A stretch of 64,000 nucleotides of DNA from Chrysoperla carnea (lineage: Eukaryota; Arthropoda; Insecta; Neuroptera; Chrysopidae), in NCBI RefSeq assembly GCF_905475395.1, contig NC_058337.1, positions 64,996,368-65,060,367 on the forward strand. Direction: 5' to 3'. Positions 13,505-26,415 of the stretch are shown here, piece by piece. The notes under the pieces were generated by a model. It had not been told where the DNA came from and searched no databases. It was given only the letters and a program-made list of their open reading frames with translations. The first letter of the stretch is position 1. Each line of letters begins with the position of its first letter. Made by a program: the position numbers and the translations under genes.

Positions 13505-13977
13505 TGAAATGTGGAGGATTGTTTTTTGTTTTTTTAATTGTTGCGTGTTGCGTGAGTGTGTTATTTACATTCTATTGTTGTTCACAAGCACTCAACTTGT
13601 TTGTTACTAACTGATATCAGATTGGAATTAACAACAGATCTTAAATCAGTTTTACATACACCTACTTGAGATCAATAGAACTTATGTTATATTTATTTAA
13701 GTACCTATGACAATTTTTTCTTATTTTTTAGTATGTATTGCACTTATGGATGAATCAGTGAATTTTTTCTGTTTAAATCTTGATTTTATTATGGTATTGT
13801 TGTTGATATGGAATTCTGAAAATTTTTATTAGTCAATGTGCAAAGTTTAATGTTATTTCTGAATTTACGTGGAATTTGTATAAATTTCCCCAATTGTTAA
13901 ATATGCTGGCATTTTACTTTGGAAAATTCGATAAAAAGATTTTTAATTTTTTTTTTAATATATTTGTTTCCAATCTA

Positions 13978-14165
13978 GTGTAGGCCAGACTTACACGTAG
14001 AGAATTTTTATCAAAAATTAAAACTCTGGCAAAATTGATTGCAGAAACTAAATTGTGAGCAGCAGAGCTCCATCACTAAGGTTATATTTCTCCTGCTAAT
14101 TTGATGAGTACTTTTTATTATTTAATGATTTCTATTGAATTTTTTTTTATGTTTCTGAGCAAATA
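13978..14165 (+). repeat. dispersed repeat family E, copy 1
   Basis: Shares GTAGGCCAGA, ATCACTAAGGT and ATATTTCTCCT with 62915-63070, same order and orientation. Confidence 0.45.
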
Positions 14166-14950
14166 TTTTTATTAAAGAGGGTTGGAAGTGCACTACCAGA
14201 AGGCAATTTCCTGATACTAACTCCACCTATGTACATATTTCCTCTAGCTCAATTATGGAAGACTGTGGAAGCATGCAAATTCTCAAAATCTACGAAAATC
14301 CATGATAATTAGTAGAAACAAGGGTGAACGATGTTGGGAGATTGACATTACTTGATATTTATCCAACATACCAATTCTCTAGATTAATTTGAAAGGATTT
14401 ACCAGAATTCGAGAACGAAAACAACGTATACGGTCAGATAATATATACGACGAAAAAAAATTTTTACTCAAACAATTTTTGGGCAAGATAGCAAACCAAA
14501 ACTTTGTCTATAGCCTTGAATAACCCTTGAGAAAAGACTGGCAAATGTAAGCTTGCCAAGTCAATGCCAGCCCAACTTCGGTTCGATCGCTAAGCATTTT
14601 CTATTAGGATATTACGTTATTTATTATCCAATACCAACCAAGTTTTTTATATTAAGGTTGTTATGACACTTCAGGAAAAAGTCACCGTACAATTTTATAA
14701 TACAAATTTTGAGGAATTGTTCTTAAACATTACATTTATAATTAGTCACAATTAAATTTTTAAAAAGATTGCCTGAAAATTGTGCATATTATTCAGACAA
14801 TAAGTTACCGTAAATTAACATTAGTTCTTATGGGAATTAATAAAATTACTATTTTTTTTTTCAGGTTGTCCTAAATATTAATTTTCAGTAAATATTTATT
14901 TTTATAAAAAATTAAAGTAAAAATATTTTTTATAAAATATTTCAAATAAA

Positions 14951-15443
14951 ACAAGTGAAAACAACCAATTGACTGAGTGAATTGTTGAAATACTGTGTAT
15001 AGACAGTGTTGATGACGCAATCGTTTGTTTTTTGACTTCACGTAAATAAAGAAAGATATCCACTCTTAAATAGCTAAACACAAATAACTGATATTCCCAT
15101 ATCACACACACTATCAAATTTGCAACTAACTAGCGCCCTCGTGGGTGCACAGTGATGTTACAAAAAAATGTTTCAAATAAAAGTTTTTATTTTTTTATAA
15201 AGAACATTTTTTACATTTAAAGTTTTGTTTTATCTCTAACGGTTTACAAGATGTGTCCTACGAACCTAAGTCCTAATTGACCTATATTGCTCACTTTTTA
15301 CGTCCTTAGAACGCTATAAAAATTTCAGCTTGATATCTCTTTTCGTTTTTGAGCTTTCGTGCTTACGCATCAATATTTGTAAGTGTTACAAACTTGGGAC
15401 TAAATATTCTAATATGTATATTTCATATGTACATGGTATAAAA
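14951..15443 (+). mobile_element. family A copy, full length, diverged 5' part
   Basis: Starts ACAAGTGAAAACAACCAATT, ends TACATGGTATAAAA. The 5' third has a variant (CGTTTGTTTTTTGACTTCACG) shared with the copies at 33015, 34518 and 55070, so at least two subfamilies exist. Confidence 0.65.
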
Positions 15444-15994
15444 CCTCCTGTTTCTTTAACAATTTGTTAAATCTTTGTTAAGGCCTAAAACTTATGACAT
15501 TCCGATAAGAACTATTGTTTATTTGCGGTCACTTATTTTTGAATCACTTGAATAATTTTCAGACATTCGGTTTAAGAATTTAATTGTAACTTCTTACAAG
15601 TTTAAAAATCAATAAAAATTATATCACCTTAATGGTGTCTCTATATCCTTCAAGTGCATATGGTTTACCGTGATATACGATCATACCTATAGGTAATTGA
15701 TGATGATTTCTTTATTGCATTTATAAATTAATTAATTATAAATATTAGAATCAAGGTATAATTGTGGTTGGCCAAAGACATATCAAATGTTTTTTGTCAC
15801 CTTCTTCATTTATTTAGAGATACTTCATTTATTTATAAATGATATCAGTATTTGGTTAACATCAATCCATTTATATTGATTTAAAAAAATTATATCGAGT
15901 GTATCAAAAGTATGGGAACGGTTCAACTTAAAACATCAATTAAGTGAGCATATAAGTGTAACCTACTTATGATCATGGAAAGCCCCATGAAGGT

Positions 15995-16485
15995 TAATTT
16001 CATAATTTCAAATAAAGGCCCCATTTTTTATCGATAATTCGTATAAAAGACATTTAAAAAAATATATTTTACCCCAAATATGTTTTTGGTAGCTAAAGTA
16101 ACTGAACACTTGGATATTCTATTAGAATGCTGGATATGCCATTTATTTAGTAAGCAAAGGTCATATAGTAATTTTCAAAGAGGAATCTAACGTTGACTTT
16201 ATTTTTGAACTTGACGTCGATCTTAACGATAGGTAATTTGAAGATAAAAACTAAACATTCTCTATTTGTACGTCGGTCGTGCAACAGTGATTTTATGTTT
16301 TAATAAGAGAAAATGATAAAATGGGTTTATATTTTAAAAGTTGATTTTGAAAAAAACTTGTATGGAAACTTTTAGATCATGAAGGTCACCGAAACATTCT
16401 TCGTTGAAAATTAATAAGTCTTTTATACGAATTGATAATAAAAAATGAAGGTTTCCATTTGAAATTTTGAAATTGGCATTCCTGA
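15995..16485. repeat. inverted repeat pair
   Basis: GATAATTCGTATAAAAGACA near 16031 pairs with TCTTTTATACGAATTGATAA near 16422; the arms extend about 70 bp. Middle part has no gene. Confidence 0.5.
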
Positions 16486-16539
16486 AGCCTTCCGTAGTCA
16501 TATAAATGACATTTTAAATAGGTAACGAAAAAACACCTA

Positions 16540-17045
16540 AAATAAGGAAAATATATGGAAAATTCTATTTTTTGACAAGAAATGGCGGCCAGATGAAAAA
16601 ACGCTTAAGATATAGAAAATTCTATTTTCCACATGTTTTTAAAATTAAAAGTGGGAGTGATTAAATATTTTTACAAAACAATTTACAAGGGCTTTAACGA
16701 AGGCAAATTAAGTTTTCAAATGATATGAGACAAATTTCAATGTGATGATTATTTCAGGCAATATTGCTTGGAGAGTGTATATCTTGGTACAAAAAGCTTG
16801 TACGGGAATATTAAACTCATTTTCAAGAAAAGTAAACGAACTTTCGAGTGGTTTTAGCAGATTTGTTCTAAAATAATTCAAAAAATTTTCGGAAAATTTA
16901 GGAAAATTTTTCTCACATTTTCAACCCTCCATACAAAGTGAAAAAGAGAGAATAATAGATTCCAAATCTAGAAAGTATAAGCTTTAAAATGGGCTATTGC
17001 GCTAAGAAATTGGAAGATTTTTCGCAGTTTTTAAAATTTTCCTGT
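16540..17045 (+). repeat. dispersed repeat family D, copy 1
   Basis: Shares, in order, with 44985-45610: TATGGAAAATTCT, ACATGTTTT, TTTTTACAAAACAAT, GGGCTTTAA/GGGCTTAAA, a GCTTGGA box, CTCATTTTC, CAACCCTCC, GAAAGTA and a terminal TTTTTCGCAG/TTTTACGCAG. Confidence 0.55.
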
Positions 17046-19035
17046 AACACTTTTGATATGTGTATACCTATATTATCTACGTTATGTGGAAGTTTTAGTA
17101 ACGATGGTTATATAGCCAAGATAATTCAAATTCATTTTTCAACGTGTTTCTGATTATGTGTATAAACAACAATGTACTTGGCATATTTGTTGCCATTCCT
17201 ATAATGTGACAATAACAATAAAGTTTGTAGGCGGTAGCAAATACTTTATTTATATATTTTAATTAAAGGTATGTTTCAATTGATGAGAAACTAAGCATTT
17301 CACTTCCATAGTTCTTCCTATAATAATTGTAAAAAATTGTCTAGAATAATAGTACAATATTTTTTTAAATTTCCTCAAAATTACAACAACAACAAAATGT
17401 TTGAGAAGTGAATCGTAAATAACCCGTGTTAAAACAGAATAGTTGGGATCAAATAACCAATATTAAAAACCATGTTAAAGAATATCTGCTGAATTTAAAA
17501 GAAAAAGTTGCATCCAAAAATTTCCAATACAGGCAATAGGGAATGGAATATGCATGAAATTTAAATTTGGTTCAAATATATTTTTCCGCATCTTTATTGG
17601 CTGGACATTTGAACTAAACCATTATTTTAGTAATTAATATCTTTTTAAGTACTTAAAATTAATTGATAAAGTACAAAATCACTGAGAGAAATTCAAATTT
17701 AGTATGTGGCTTGTCAAAATTGTTGACATACTGTATGGTATTAATTACTAATATTTTGTATGGTATTACCATGGATATATACTATAATTACTACGTACGT
17801 GGGTATTACACCTGTAATGAACAGTATATTGAACTGTCACATATTAATACGTCATCAACAGAAAGCGCCAAAAGGACTGCGTTTAAACATATTCTCTATT
17901 TTAAAAAATTGTTTGCACTTAATTGCAGCATTTTTAAACAGTATTTATATTTTTACTATGTTATAATTGTGTAAGCAATGAATTAAAAGTATAAAAAAAC
18001 ACATGAATATTCTCTATTATTTGATCCGTAAATTTGGGAAAAATTCCTTTGTAATAGAATCGAACGAAAGAATATAAAGAAATCTATAGGACAGAAAATG
18101 TTTGTAATCAAATACTACCAATGTTAAAAGCATTTGTAAACTAAAAATTATAAAAACAATTAAGTTTGAATATTTATTAACTCGAACACTTTGTTATTTC
18201 CAAATAAAATTCAATCCCCAAAATTAAATATATTTTTATGATCGGCCCTCATGAAAAACATCAGACAGCATTATAAACATATCTATTTTATTGCGAAATA
18301 ATTACGGGTAATTTTATTAAAAAATTTTGAAACTATTTTAAATAATTTTCGTAGGTGTTATTTACAATAACAAAAAAAAAATGTGGTTGAACTTGAAAAA
18401 TTACAAAATAAAAAAAAATAAAATATTTCAATCACACAAAATGATATAATAAGAATAATAAACTAATAAACAATTAATTAATAATAATGAAAAATTATGA
18501 AATAATAATTAAACAAATTAATTTAAAATTATTTTAACTAGGTTATACTTATTATTTATTAATAAAAATAAAATTTAGTTGTTTTTATAAACAAAAGAGT
18601 AAAAGTATAATAATACAAAAATATATATTAAATAAGAGAAAAAAAATTAAAATAATATTATTTAAAATAAAATCTATTTAAAAAAAAAATTTGTGTACTT
18701 AAAAAAATTATAATAATTATTAATTATTATTAATATTTTAATTGGATGTAAATAAAACGTTTAAAATTAAATTAAGAAGAAAAAAATATGATGACGAAAT
18801 TTATTTATTTATGCTTATAAATAAATCTGTTTTAATCAAACATTTTATAAGTATCTTAATAAAATAATCAAAATTCTTGTTTTTATTGTTTATTTATTTA
18901 TATACTTTACGAGGTTGAAATGATTTTTTGTTTAAATATAGTCCAATAAATACTATCGAATGTTTTCATTTTACCAAATATTTTCTTTATCATACGTACG
19001 AAGTTTATAAAATACTTTACGTATGTTTTATTAAA
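17046..19035. other. no supported gene
   Basis: The segment 18360-18900 is extremely AT-rich, mostly A/T homopolymers and TAATAA-like units. Longer frames around 17660-17970 are of the hydrophobic kind that AT-rich DNA gives by chance. Confidence 0.5.
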
Positions 19036-19562
19036 AAAATATACTTTTTAAGGGTCAAGCTTTTTTGTAATAAAAAGTAGAAAATAATTTTATCTATAAG
19101 TCACTCATACCCGACCATCTGTAAAAGCTTGAGACGGTAAATTTAAAATATCAAAAATGAATCAGAACACCTCATCTACTCTACATGCCTTATTTCTTTT
19201 CAATTCATACTTGATAAGAAGGACCTCAAGCTTTAATAAATAGACGGGTGATAAATAGTGACTTATAGATAAAATTATTTTCTACTTTTTAGTACAATAA
19301 AAGCTTGTCCCTTAGAAAGTATTTTTTATAAAAATTTTTAATGTAAGACTAAAAAAATGTATTTATATAAAATATGGTTGAAGCGATGGGAAAATCAGGA
19401 CGGCGCAACCTTACCATGCATTGTCATCCAAACTAAATGTGCATTCAAAATTTCAGCTCAATCGGTTGAAAATATCTACTTCAAAATTGAGTTCAAAGAA
19501 TCCACCGTAACTTACATACATACAATTTTATTTTTAAATAAAAGCTTTTTAAAAAGTTTATA
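19036..19562 (-). mobile_element. fold-back element, family F copy 2
   Basis: Palindrome 19044-19325 plus the non-palindromic part 19340-19562, reverse of copy 1. It keeps about 50 bp (around 19455-19505) that copy 1 has lost. Reading frames here are by-products of the repeat. Confidence 0.7.
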
Positions 19563-19783
19563 AGCATGGATATTGGATAAGGTTAAAAATTGATATTATT
19601 CATTTGTAAGGTCTAATTTTTAACACGGTTCCACTCTGCTCCTTACGCGTTGGTACATTTTCTTGATTCGAAAGAGTCTTATTTCTAACGATTCGTAAAT
19701 TGTTTGAACTCTTTGAACTTATTTTCAAGATGACCAGACTGGTTTTTATTCGTTTTATTTATAACATGTGTCCAAACTTATTT

Positions 19784-20036
19784 TTAACCCCCGAACTACA
19801 AATAGGGGTGTTATAAGTTTGACCGCTATGTGTGTGTGTCTGTGTGTTTGTTTGTCTGTGACATTGTTGCGCCTAAACGGATGAACCCATTTTAATTTTT
19901 TTATTTTCATTTGAAAGGTAATTTAACGGAGAGTATTCTTAGCTATGTTTCATGTGCGAGCTTAGAGTTTTGTATCCGAAAAAACTTAAAAATTGGAGAT
20001 GATCTTCAAAATCGATTAAGTTTGGAAAAGACATGG
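19784..20036 (+). mobile_element. family B dispersed repeat, copy 2 (3' truncated)
   Basis: Same opening (TTAACCCCCGAAC, then AGGGGTGTTATAAG, then GTGTGTCTGTGTG) and the first internal block; matching stops near GGAAAAGACATGG, before the second block. Confidence 0.6.
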
Positions 20037-20304
20037 CATATAATTTTAACATATAAATAATGACTATGAAAATGAATGGCCAAATAAACATGGCTCAGTT
20101 CATTTCGAAAAGTGGAATGGAAAATAATTAGGTAATTCAAAACAATAATTCAAAGAATAAAATCAACTCAAATATTTCAATTTCAATTAAAATATTTCCA
20201 AAAATTTGTCGCAAAAAATGATAGCTCTCTAAGTATCCTTTTCATCTCATCTGATGTCCTTGACCATCACTTTGATATTGATAGAAGTTTAAAGTGTTTA
20301 TCTG

Positions 20305-20455
20305 CGCGTCCGTGTGTTTCTCAGTGACATCGTAGCCTTTAAACGGTGGAATCGACTTGATTGAGAACATTTTATAGCTAAATTTCCAAAAATTGGTTTA
20401 CAAAAAATAAATCACATTTGTCGGAGGTTCTTTAAATTTTGTAAATTTCATTTGT
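20305..20455 (+). repeat. family B fragment
   Basis: Contains GACATCGTAGCC, TTTAAACGG and the family-B end TTTAAATTTTGTAAATTTCA, with an internal deletion between them. Confidence 0.4.
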
Positions 20456-21354
20456 CATTATACATAGTTAGAAAAAAAGTTTTCTATACAAATTTCAACA
20501 TTATTTATTTAAAGTGAAGAATTGAAGTAGCGTACCTACAAAAATTAATTATTAGTTTTATATTCAACAACCTGATTGAGTTATTTCTTTCTGATGACAC
20601 ATATTTCTAATGATTTCATTAAATAACTATACAATGTCAAAGTCATATTATTATGTTTCACACATACACATATAATTTTAATCATAATTATTATTTTAAA
20701 AGTAAAATTACATAAATATGCTTCAACATGAATCAAAAATTAATACATGGCAATTGAATAATTAATATTCATAACTAGTAAAAATATATATTTTGTACTA
20801 ATAACACAATTTTATCCATAAACATTAACGTCTTAATTTACATGTAACCAATACACAGCATGTCTATTGTATTTAATTTAATTGAATTAAACTTTTCAAT
20901 ATTTAATCAATATTATAGCAATATTTGTTTGGGCTCCGTACAAATCAGATCTAAAAATGTGTTGTTTGATGTGAGAATAAATTGAATTGCTGAAATAGCC
21001 GACGTCTTAAATTCATTGGTTTTAAATTTCAAACTTTTGAAAAAGTGAAGAAGATGAGTGTGGAACATGGCGATCACATGCGTTAATTTTTCCTTACTAA
21101 ATACAATAAACGGTCCGAAACATCGGACAAGACTTTATTATACTATAAAATTGATATATTATTCTTGTAATATTTTTATTGAAAGCAGCCAATTGTAAGA
21201 ATTATTTATAAACAAGTAATGAGGAACAGGCTTAGGTATTTATTAGATTTAATATAATATTTAGAAGGATGTAGTTTGATAAAGGTGAGGTTAAGCAAAG
21301 ATTACCAAGTTACAAAAGTTACTTAAAAAGACATTTTAAATAATATTTGATCAA
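20456..21354. other. no supported gene
   Basis: AT-rich, no element end or coding signal seen. Confidence 0.5.
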
Positions 21355-21960
21355 TTTTGGGTAGGGTTGATTTGACCACTTTTGACGATTTCATCCCCTC
21401 CAGCTTTACGGCTTCAGGGAGAGGGATCCCAGAGGGGAGTTATATCAAACCTAGAATCTTGTTGATATAAACCCTGATACGAAGTTTCACTGCTGTCCCC
21501 TCAGCCACTCCCTAGAAAATCCCATTTACCTGTATTTGGAAAGGTTTTCCTTAGGGTGTGGGCCTTCTTGAATTTTCCCGGATATGTGGCTTATACCAAT
21601 CCTAGGAACACCTTAAGTTCTAGCCTTGTGCCAAGTTTAATCGAAATCATTAGAGCCGTTATTGAGAAAACCCCAAAAATTCTGTTTTGGCCTAGAGGGA
21701 AGTACCCTTGAAAAAAAGCCTAGGGAAAAAATTGTCTGCAATTATGACCAAACTGAACCTATGTACCGAGTTTGAGAAAGATCGGTTGAAAATTGAAGGC
21801 TCCAGCTTGGTAACAGACATACCGACATATATATACCGACGGACGCAACATTTTAAAAAAACCAAGTTTTTGGAATCAGGAACCCTCATAACCTGTATTT
21901 CCGTTGAAACCTCGATATCGATTGCAATTCTTTATTATATTATATTATAATAAAGTAAAA
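21355..21960 (+). repeat. GC-richer dispersed repeat, probable 3' end of a retroelement
   Basis: Compositionally distinct from its flanks. Contains CCGAGTTTGAGAAAGATCGG, ACAGACATACCGAC and ends AAACCTCGATATCGATTGCA followed by a TATTATATTATAATAA tail, the type of 3' tail seen on insect retroposons. Open frames on both strands overlap and neither resembles a known protein. Confidence 0.5.
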
Positions 21961-22572
21961 GGTTATGATTTGTTAACCTACCGAACCTTCCACAATCAAA
22001 GATTTAAATTATCTTTGACTTTATTAAAATAAGAATTTTAGCTATTGTTTTAAATGTGATATACATTCTATCGAAATTCTTCCAATAATAATTTATAGTT
22101 TTAAAAAAAATAGAAAGTTCTATATGAATATGTTACAATATTATATATAGATACATTTTTTTTTCTAACTTTATATTAAACGTAAGAATTTGTTTAAATA
22201 GAAGGTTTATTGACATGTCAAATGTAAGATATATGTTAAAACCTATATTGGATAATTGTTTATAATTAATTTAATAATAAAAATTGAAAGTATACCTTAT
22301 ACTACATAGCTTTTTTATGGTTTTATATGGAATTTATTAATCAGATATAATTTAAGAAAGTATTTTTTTTACCTATGTGTACAAATTACATTCAATATAC
22401 CTATTATTAACTAATGAAAAACTGTTGCTGTGGCCGTTATGAATTTGAGAATTTTTTTGGGTATCTAACGAGATATATTCCCTGATTATCGGTAATTTAT
22501 TATTGGATATGCTATAATTCCAAAAAGTACCCATTTAAATGTGAATAAATACTCTACCTCTAAGTGAATGAT

Positions 22573-23215
22573 ATGGTATGGGTATGGGTATGGAGGTTAG
22601 CAGGCCATGCTCGAGCATCGGGCCTCGAAGCAATGGTTCAGAGCACCTAGCCAAATAGACCCTTGTACTCTATCCCCGCTACGCTTTTCAGTGGCTATTA
22701 TAACTAACTGATGTACTGAAACCCAGGATCTGCCTAGCGCTGAGTTTCCTAATTTCTTCTGGTTCGACTATGGCCGGACCAAACCATTTCCTTCGCTGCT
22801 GTATGAGCGCCGGGCAGTAACAGAGAAAGTGGATCGATGTTTCTTCTGAATTTTCTCCGCATCTGTCACACGCGGGAGATTGTCTTTTTCCAATCTGATG
22901 TTGGAACTTGTTCAGATTATCATGCCCTGTGAGTAACTCTACGATGACTCTAATATCAGCTCTGTTTAGTTCCAAGATCTCCTCGGCTCTGTTACCGAGC
23001 GAGTTTCCTTCACCCAACTGGCTTTTGGCGATTCGCCCTCCCTCGTAGCTGGTCCATGCCTTTAATTGTTGGTTTTTTAGATTATCTTCTAATCTGTTAA
23101 GACCTCCTTCGAATGATATGTTAGGGAATACAAAAATTTGGGGTTGGATTGTTTTGAAAAGTTTACTTTTTTCTGTCACTCTAGGAGAAATACCATTAGT
23201 AAAAAAAACTTTAAT
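22573..23215 (-). mobile_element. 5'-truncated LINE (non-LTR retrotransposon), 3' part
   Basis: Minus-strand reading frame of about 170 codons ending at 22688. Visible motifs: VFFT at the start, resembling an RNase H beginning that runs straight into unrelated-looking sequence; RADIRVIVELLTGH; then a zinc-knuckle-like C-x2-C-x8-H-x4-C (CDRC, then HFLC) and CPAL; then FGPAIVEPEEIRKLS and QILGF. This order is typical of the C-terminal end of Jockey/Loa-like ORF2 proteins. Endonuclease and reverse transcriptase are absent. The 3' UTR runs to about 22573 and ends in three copies of a TACCCA unit on the minus strand, a terminal short repeat as seen on several LINE clades. No ATG opens the frame, so it is a dead copy. 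Confidence 0.8.
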
Positions 23216-25177
23216 TTATTACAAACTGTACCCATTTGCTGTAGCCATTTGTTTCTAGCACCAAAAGGACGATTTCATTAAAGCTGAGCAAAATTAATGC
23301 GCATTGAACGATGAATATCACATAAATAAAAGTAATTTAAAGGGAATTAGAATTATTCTTTGTATAGTTTCACTTTGCTCAGCATTTTGTATTTTGGTTA
23401 AAAAAATGGATTGTACCCGCAATAGCATTCTAATCTCTAGAAATTACTTAAATTGTGTTTTTTTTTTTTTCAATTTTTTGGGCAAAATTAAAAAACAGAG
23501 TACAAAATTAATTGTTTTTTATTTAGAAGATATGCATCAAGATAATGTTGCCTAGTTCTAATGAAATCGTCCAAAACAAAACTTCCTTCTTCATTATTTT
23601 CTTGAACTTTTTACGGTAAGTAATTCAATACTAACAAATCAGCTGTATAAACAAGTCAAGGCAATCGGACATCGAACTTTTACATTTTTATGTAAAAAAT
23701 GGCCTTAAAGGGTCTTTTTGTCATATATGTTCATCTATTAATCTGTCAGCTCCATAGATTTAATATTTAAAAAAAAAATGTTTCAAAATAATATTTGTAT
23801 ACAGAGGTAATGAGTGTTTCTCATTTTTTTACAAATACTACTGCTGGACAATATAAAAAATGAACTAAAAGTCAAACAAAATTATAATATTTTCAAAAAT
23901 GTCGTTATCGATGTATTTATCTTTTTTTTTTAATTTCAAATTTCTTTCGATTTTGTTATTATTGATTACAATATCTTTCTTCAATCGCGCTTCTTTACTT
24001 TCTACGTATTTAAAATGTTTTTTTATGGAAAATCGCAAATGTTTGCCTTTGATGTCTCATTCCATTTTCATATTTTCTTTACACAACCCAAACTAAACAA
24101 TAAAATAATTGACCAAATTTATCTAATAATAATTATGTATTTGTACGCGTAAATCGTCTCTATTTAAGCTCTACTTTTCATCCCTCTCAGAATAAAAAAG
24201 TTTCTAAGTCTTAACATTAAAATTTTGTTTCGCATTCAAGGTAGAATGGACGTTATACTCAAGAACATAAAAAAACATTCTCAAATCAAGCGTATAATTG
24301 TACATAATACTTGTACATCGTATTGTTACATATACAAATTATCCACACACACCTGCATTTTTATTAAATTTTTGTGTATATTTTGTTAATAAAACAGGAA
24401 AGACCGTTTTCTTGATACCAAACAATTCGTCATAAATGTATCAGCCTATTGCCCAAACACTAGATTTATCAAAATACACGAATGATTGAGTGAACAAACC
24501 AATAAAGACCAATAAAGGTAAAAATTGACCTATTTTTTTAAAATGCCGTACCTTATTAATTCGATGCAAAACTTTTAAAGACGCTGATGTTTACAATGTA
24601 GAACAATGTTGGGATATCTTCAAAGTCCCTGTAAATATCAATCACATTTTGGAAAACTCTGTGGGAAATATTTAAGTTTGTTTGACATATTTTAAAATCT
24701 ATAATTTATTATTAATCCGTCATGTACTCGTACATGTGGTAATGTATTCGAACATGAGGTCACGTAGTGTTTTTAATTTTTTTAATCACTTAGTTAACCA
24801 ATTTAATATATTTTTTGTTAAAATTTTTTTGAATAAAACTATTTATTTAAATCTTATAGGATTATGCCAACCACCCCAGCTCCGCCTAAAAAGGATGCAA
24901 AAGTCGTTTTTTGACTAACCGAACTCACCCCATAAATAATTTTGCGTTTTATAATGATTACGAATGAAATCAACTCCTTGCTCCTATCGGAAGAGATTAT
25001 TTCAATCCCTAACTCAATTTAATTTAATGTAATGTGACTTTTTTCATATTTTTATTCTTGTTTGAAATTTTTTTTTTTTAATTTTCAATCCCAAAACACA
25101 GAGGTGGAGTGGTTTTGGGTAGATAAAATGCTACTTTTATTATCCGATTCAGATTTTTTTTCCCAAATAAAACCCTC
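23216..25177. other. no supported gene
   Basis: AT-rich. Near-inverted phrases TTTCATTAAAGCTGAGCAAA and ATGAAATCGTCC at 23270-23570 hint at a decayed small element. Open frames lack conserved motifs. Confidence 0.4.
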
Positions 25178-25497
25178 ATTTTTTACATTTAAACTTCTAT
25201 CTTTAATGGTTTACAAGATGGAACCTACGGAGCCAAGACCCAATTCACCTTAGGTCTTGGTCCTTATTATGCTTATTTACGAGCTCGACCACATATTTTA
25301 CGCAATAATCATGCTATAAAAATTTAAGCTTGAACGGACGGACTGACAGACGGACAACCGAAAATGGACTAATTAAATGATTACATGAACATCTGCACCA
25401 AAGTTTTGTTTGTAGCAACAATATTTTTAAGCGTTACAAACTTGGAACTAAACTTAGTATACTTTGATATATTTCATATATACAGAGTATAAAAATA
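25178..25497 (+). mobile_element. family A copy, 3' part only
   Basis: From TTTAAACTTCTATC through GTATACTTTGATATATTTCA and TATACAGAGTATAAAAA; the 5' hairpin half is missing. Confidence 0.6.
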
Positions 25498-26084
25498 TTT
25501 GTGAAGCTTATTCGGTATACAAACAGAAGTTTGTTAAATAAGAGTCCCAATGACAGATAGTAAGTAATTGTAAAAATATTTGAATACAGTTGTAATTTTA
25601 GGATTTAGAAAAACAAATATTTCGGCATGGTTTTAAACGTCCGATTTTAAGGTAGATTTCTATATAGTTATTCGAGTAATTAATTAATTCAATATATTCA
25701 TATAAATATGCTAACTAACTATCGTAGGTCTCCAAATTTTTATGCCACAAGTAATAATTATTTCATATTTGTATTTAATTATTTGTTAAAATAAAAATGA
25801 TGTAGGTTCATGTAGGTTCTAATTTTTTTTAAATATAAAAACAGTCAAACTAATGACAATTTTTTTTAAATTTTTTTATAAAAATGATTAATTAATATAC
25901 ACTAATTTGTTTATTTCAAGGTTGAAAAATTATTATTATTTCTTTATTTCATAAAAGCAAATAGGTAGATAAATAACTAAACAATTTATTGTTTTATTTT
26001 TGTAATTAAATACTTACCTTTATTCTAGGTATATGTAGGTTGGCGCCAAGTACATACGAATAACCATTAAAATGAAAAGAAATT

Positions 26085-26415
26085 AAGTGAAAACAAACAA
26101 TTGACTGAGTTAATTGTTGAAATACCATGTATAAACAGTGTTGATTACACTGTCACATTATACATACATACATGTCACACATATACATATAACTGATATC
26201 CAAATAATAGAATATAATTTGCGCATAATTTGCGCTCTCACGGGTAAACAGTGACGTTGTTTATCTTTTTATAAGGAACATTTAAACTTTTATTCTATCT
26301 CTAACAGTTTACAATATGGGTCCTACGAACCGAAGATCCAATTGACCTCATTTACGAACTTGACCTCACGTCCTCAACACGCTATAAAAATTTCAGCTTG
26401 ATATCTCTTTTCGTT
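26085..26415 (+). mobile_element. family A copy, 5' part only
   Basis: AAGTGAAAACAAACAATTGA through TTGATATCTCTTTTCGTT; the 3' hairpin end is missing. Confidence 0.6.

Larger units (their letters stand above)
12541..14950. other. no supported gene; weak exon candidate and family E inside
   Basis: Apart from the C run, the exon candidate at 13373 and family E, the stretch 14170-14600 is somewhat GC-richer but shows stops in all frames. Confidence 0.4.

Noticed and set aside
14520..14600. tRNA-like phrase GGTTCGATC
   Set aside because: No A box at the proper distance and no cloverleaf arms could be formed.
21692..21950. Overlapping open frames on both strands
   Set aside because: Lie inside a GC-richer dispersed repeat 3' end; neither translation resembles a protein family.
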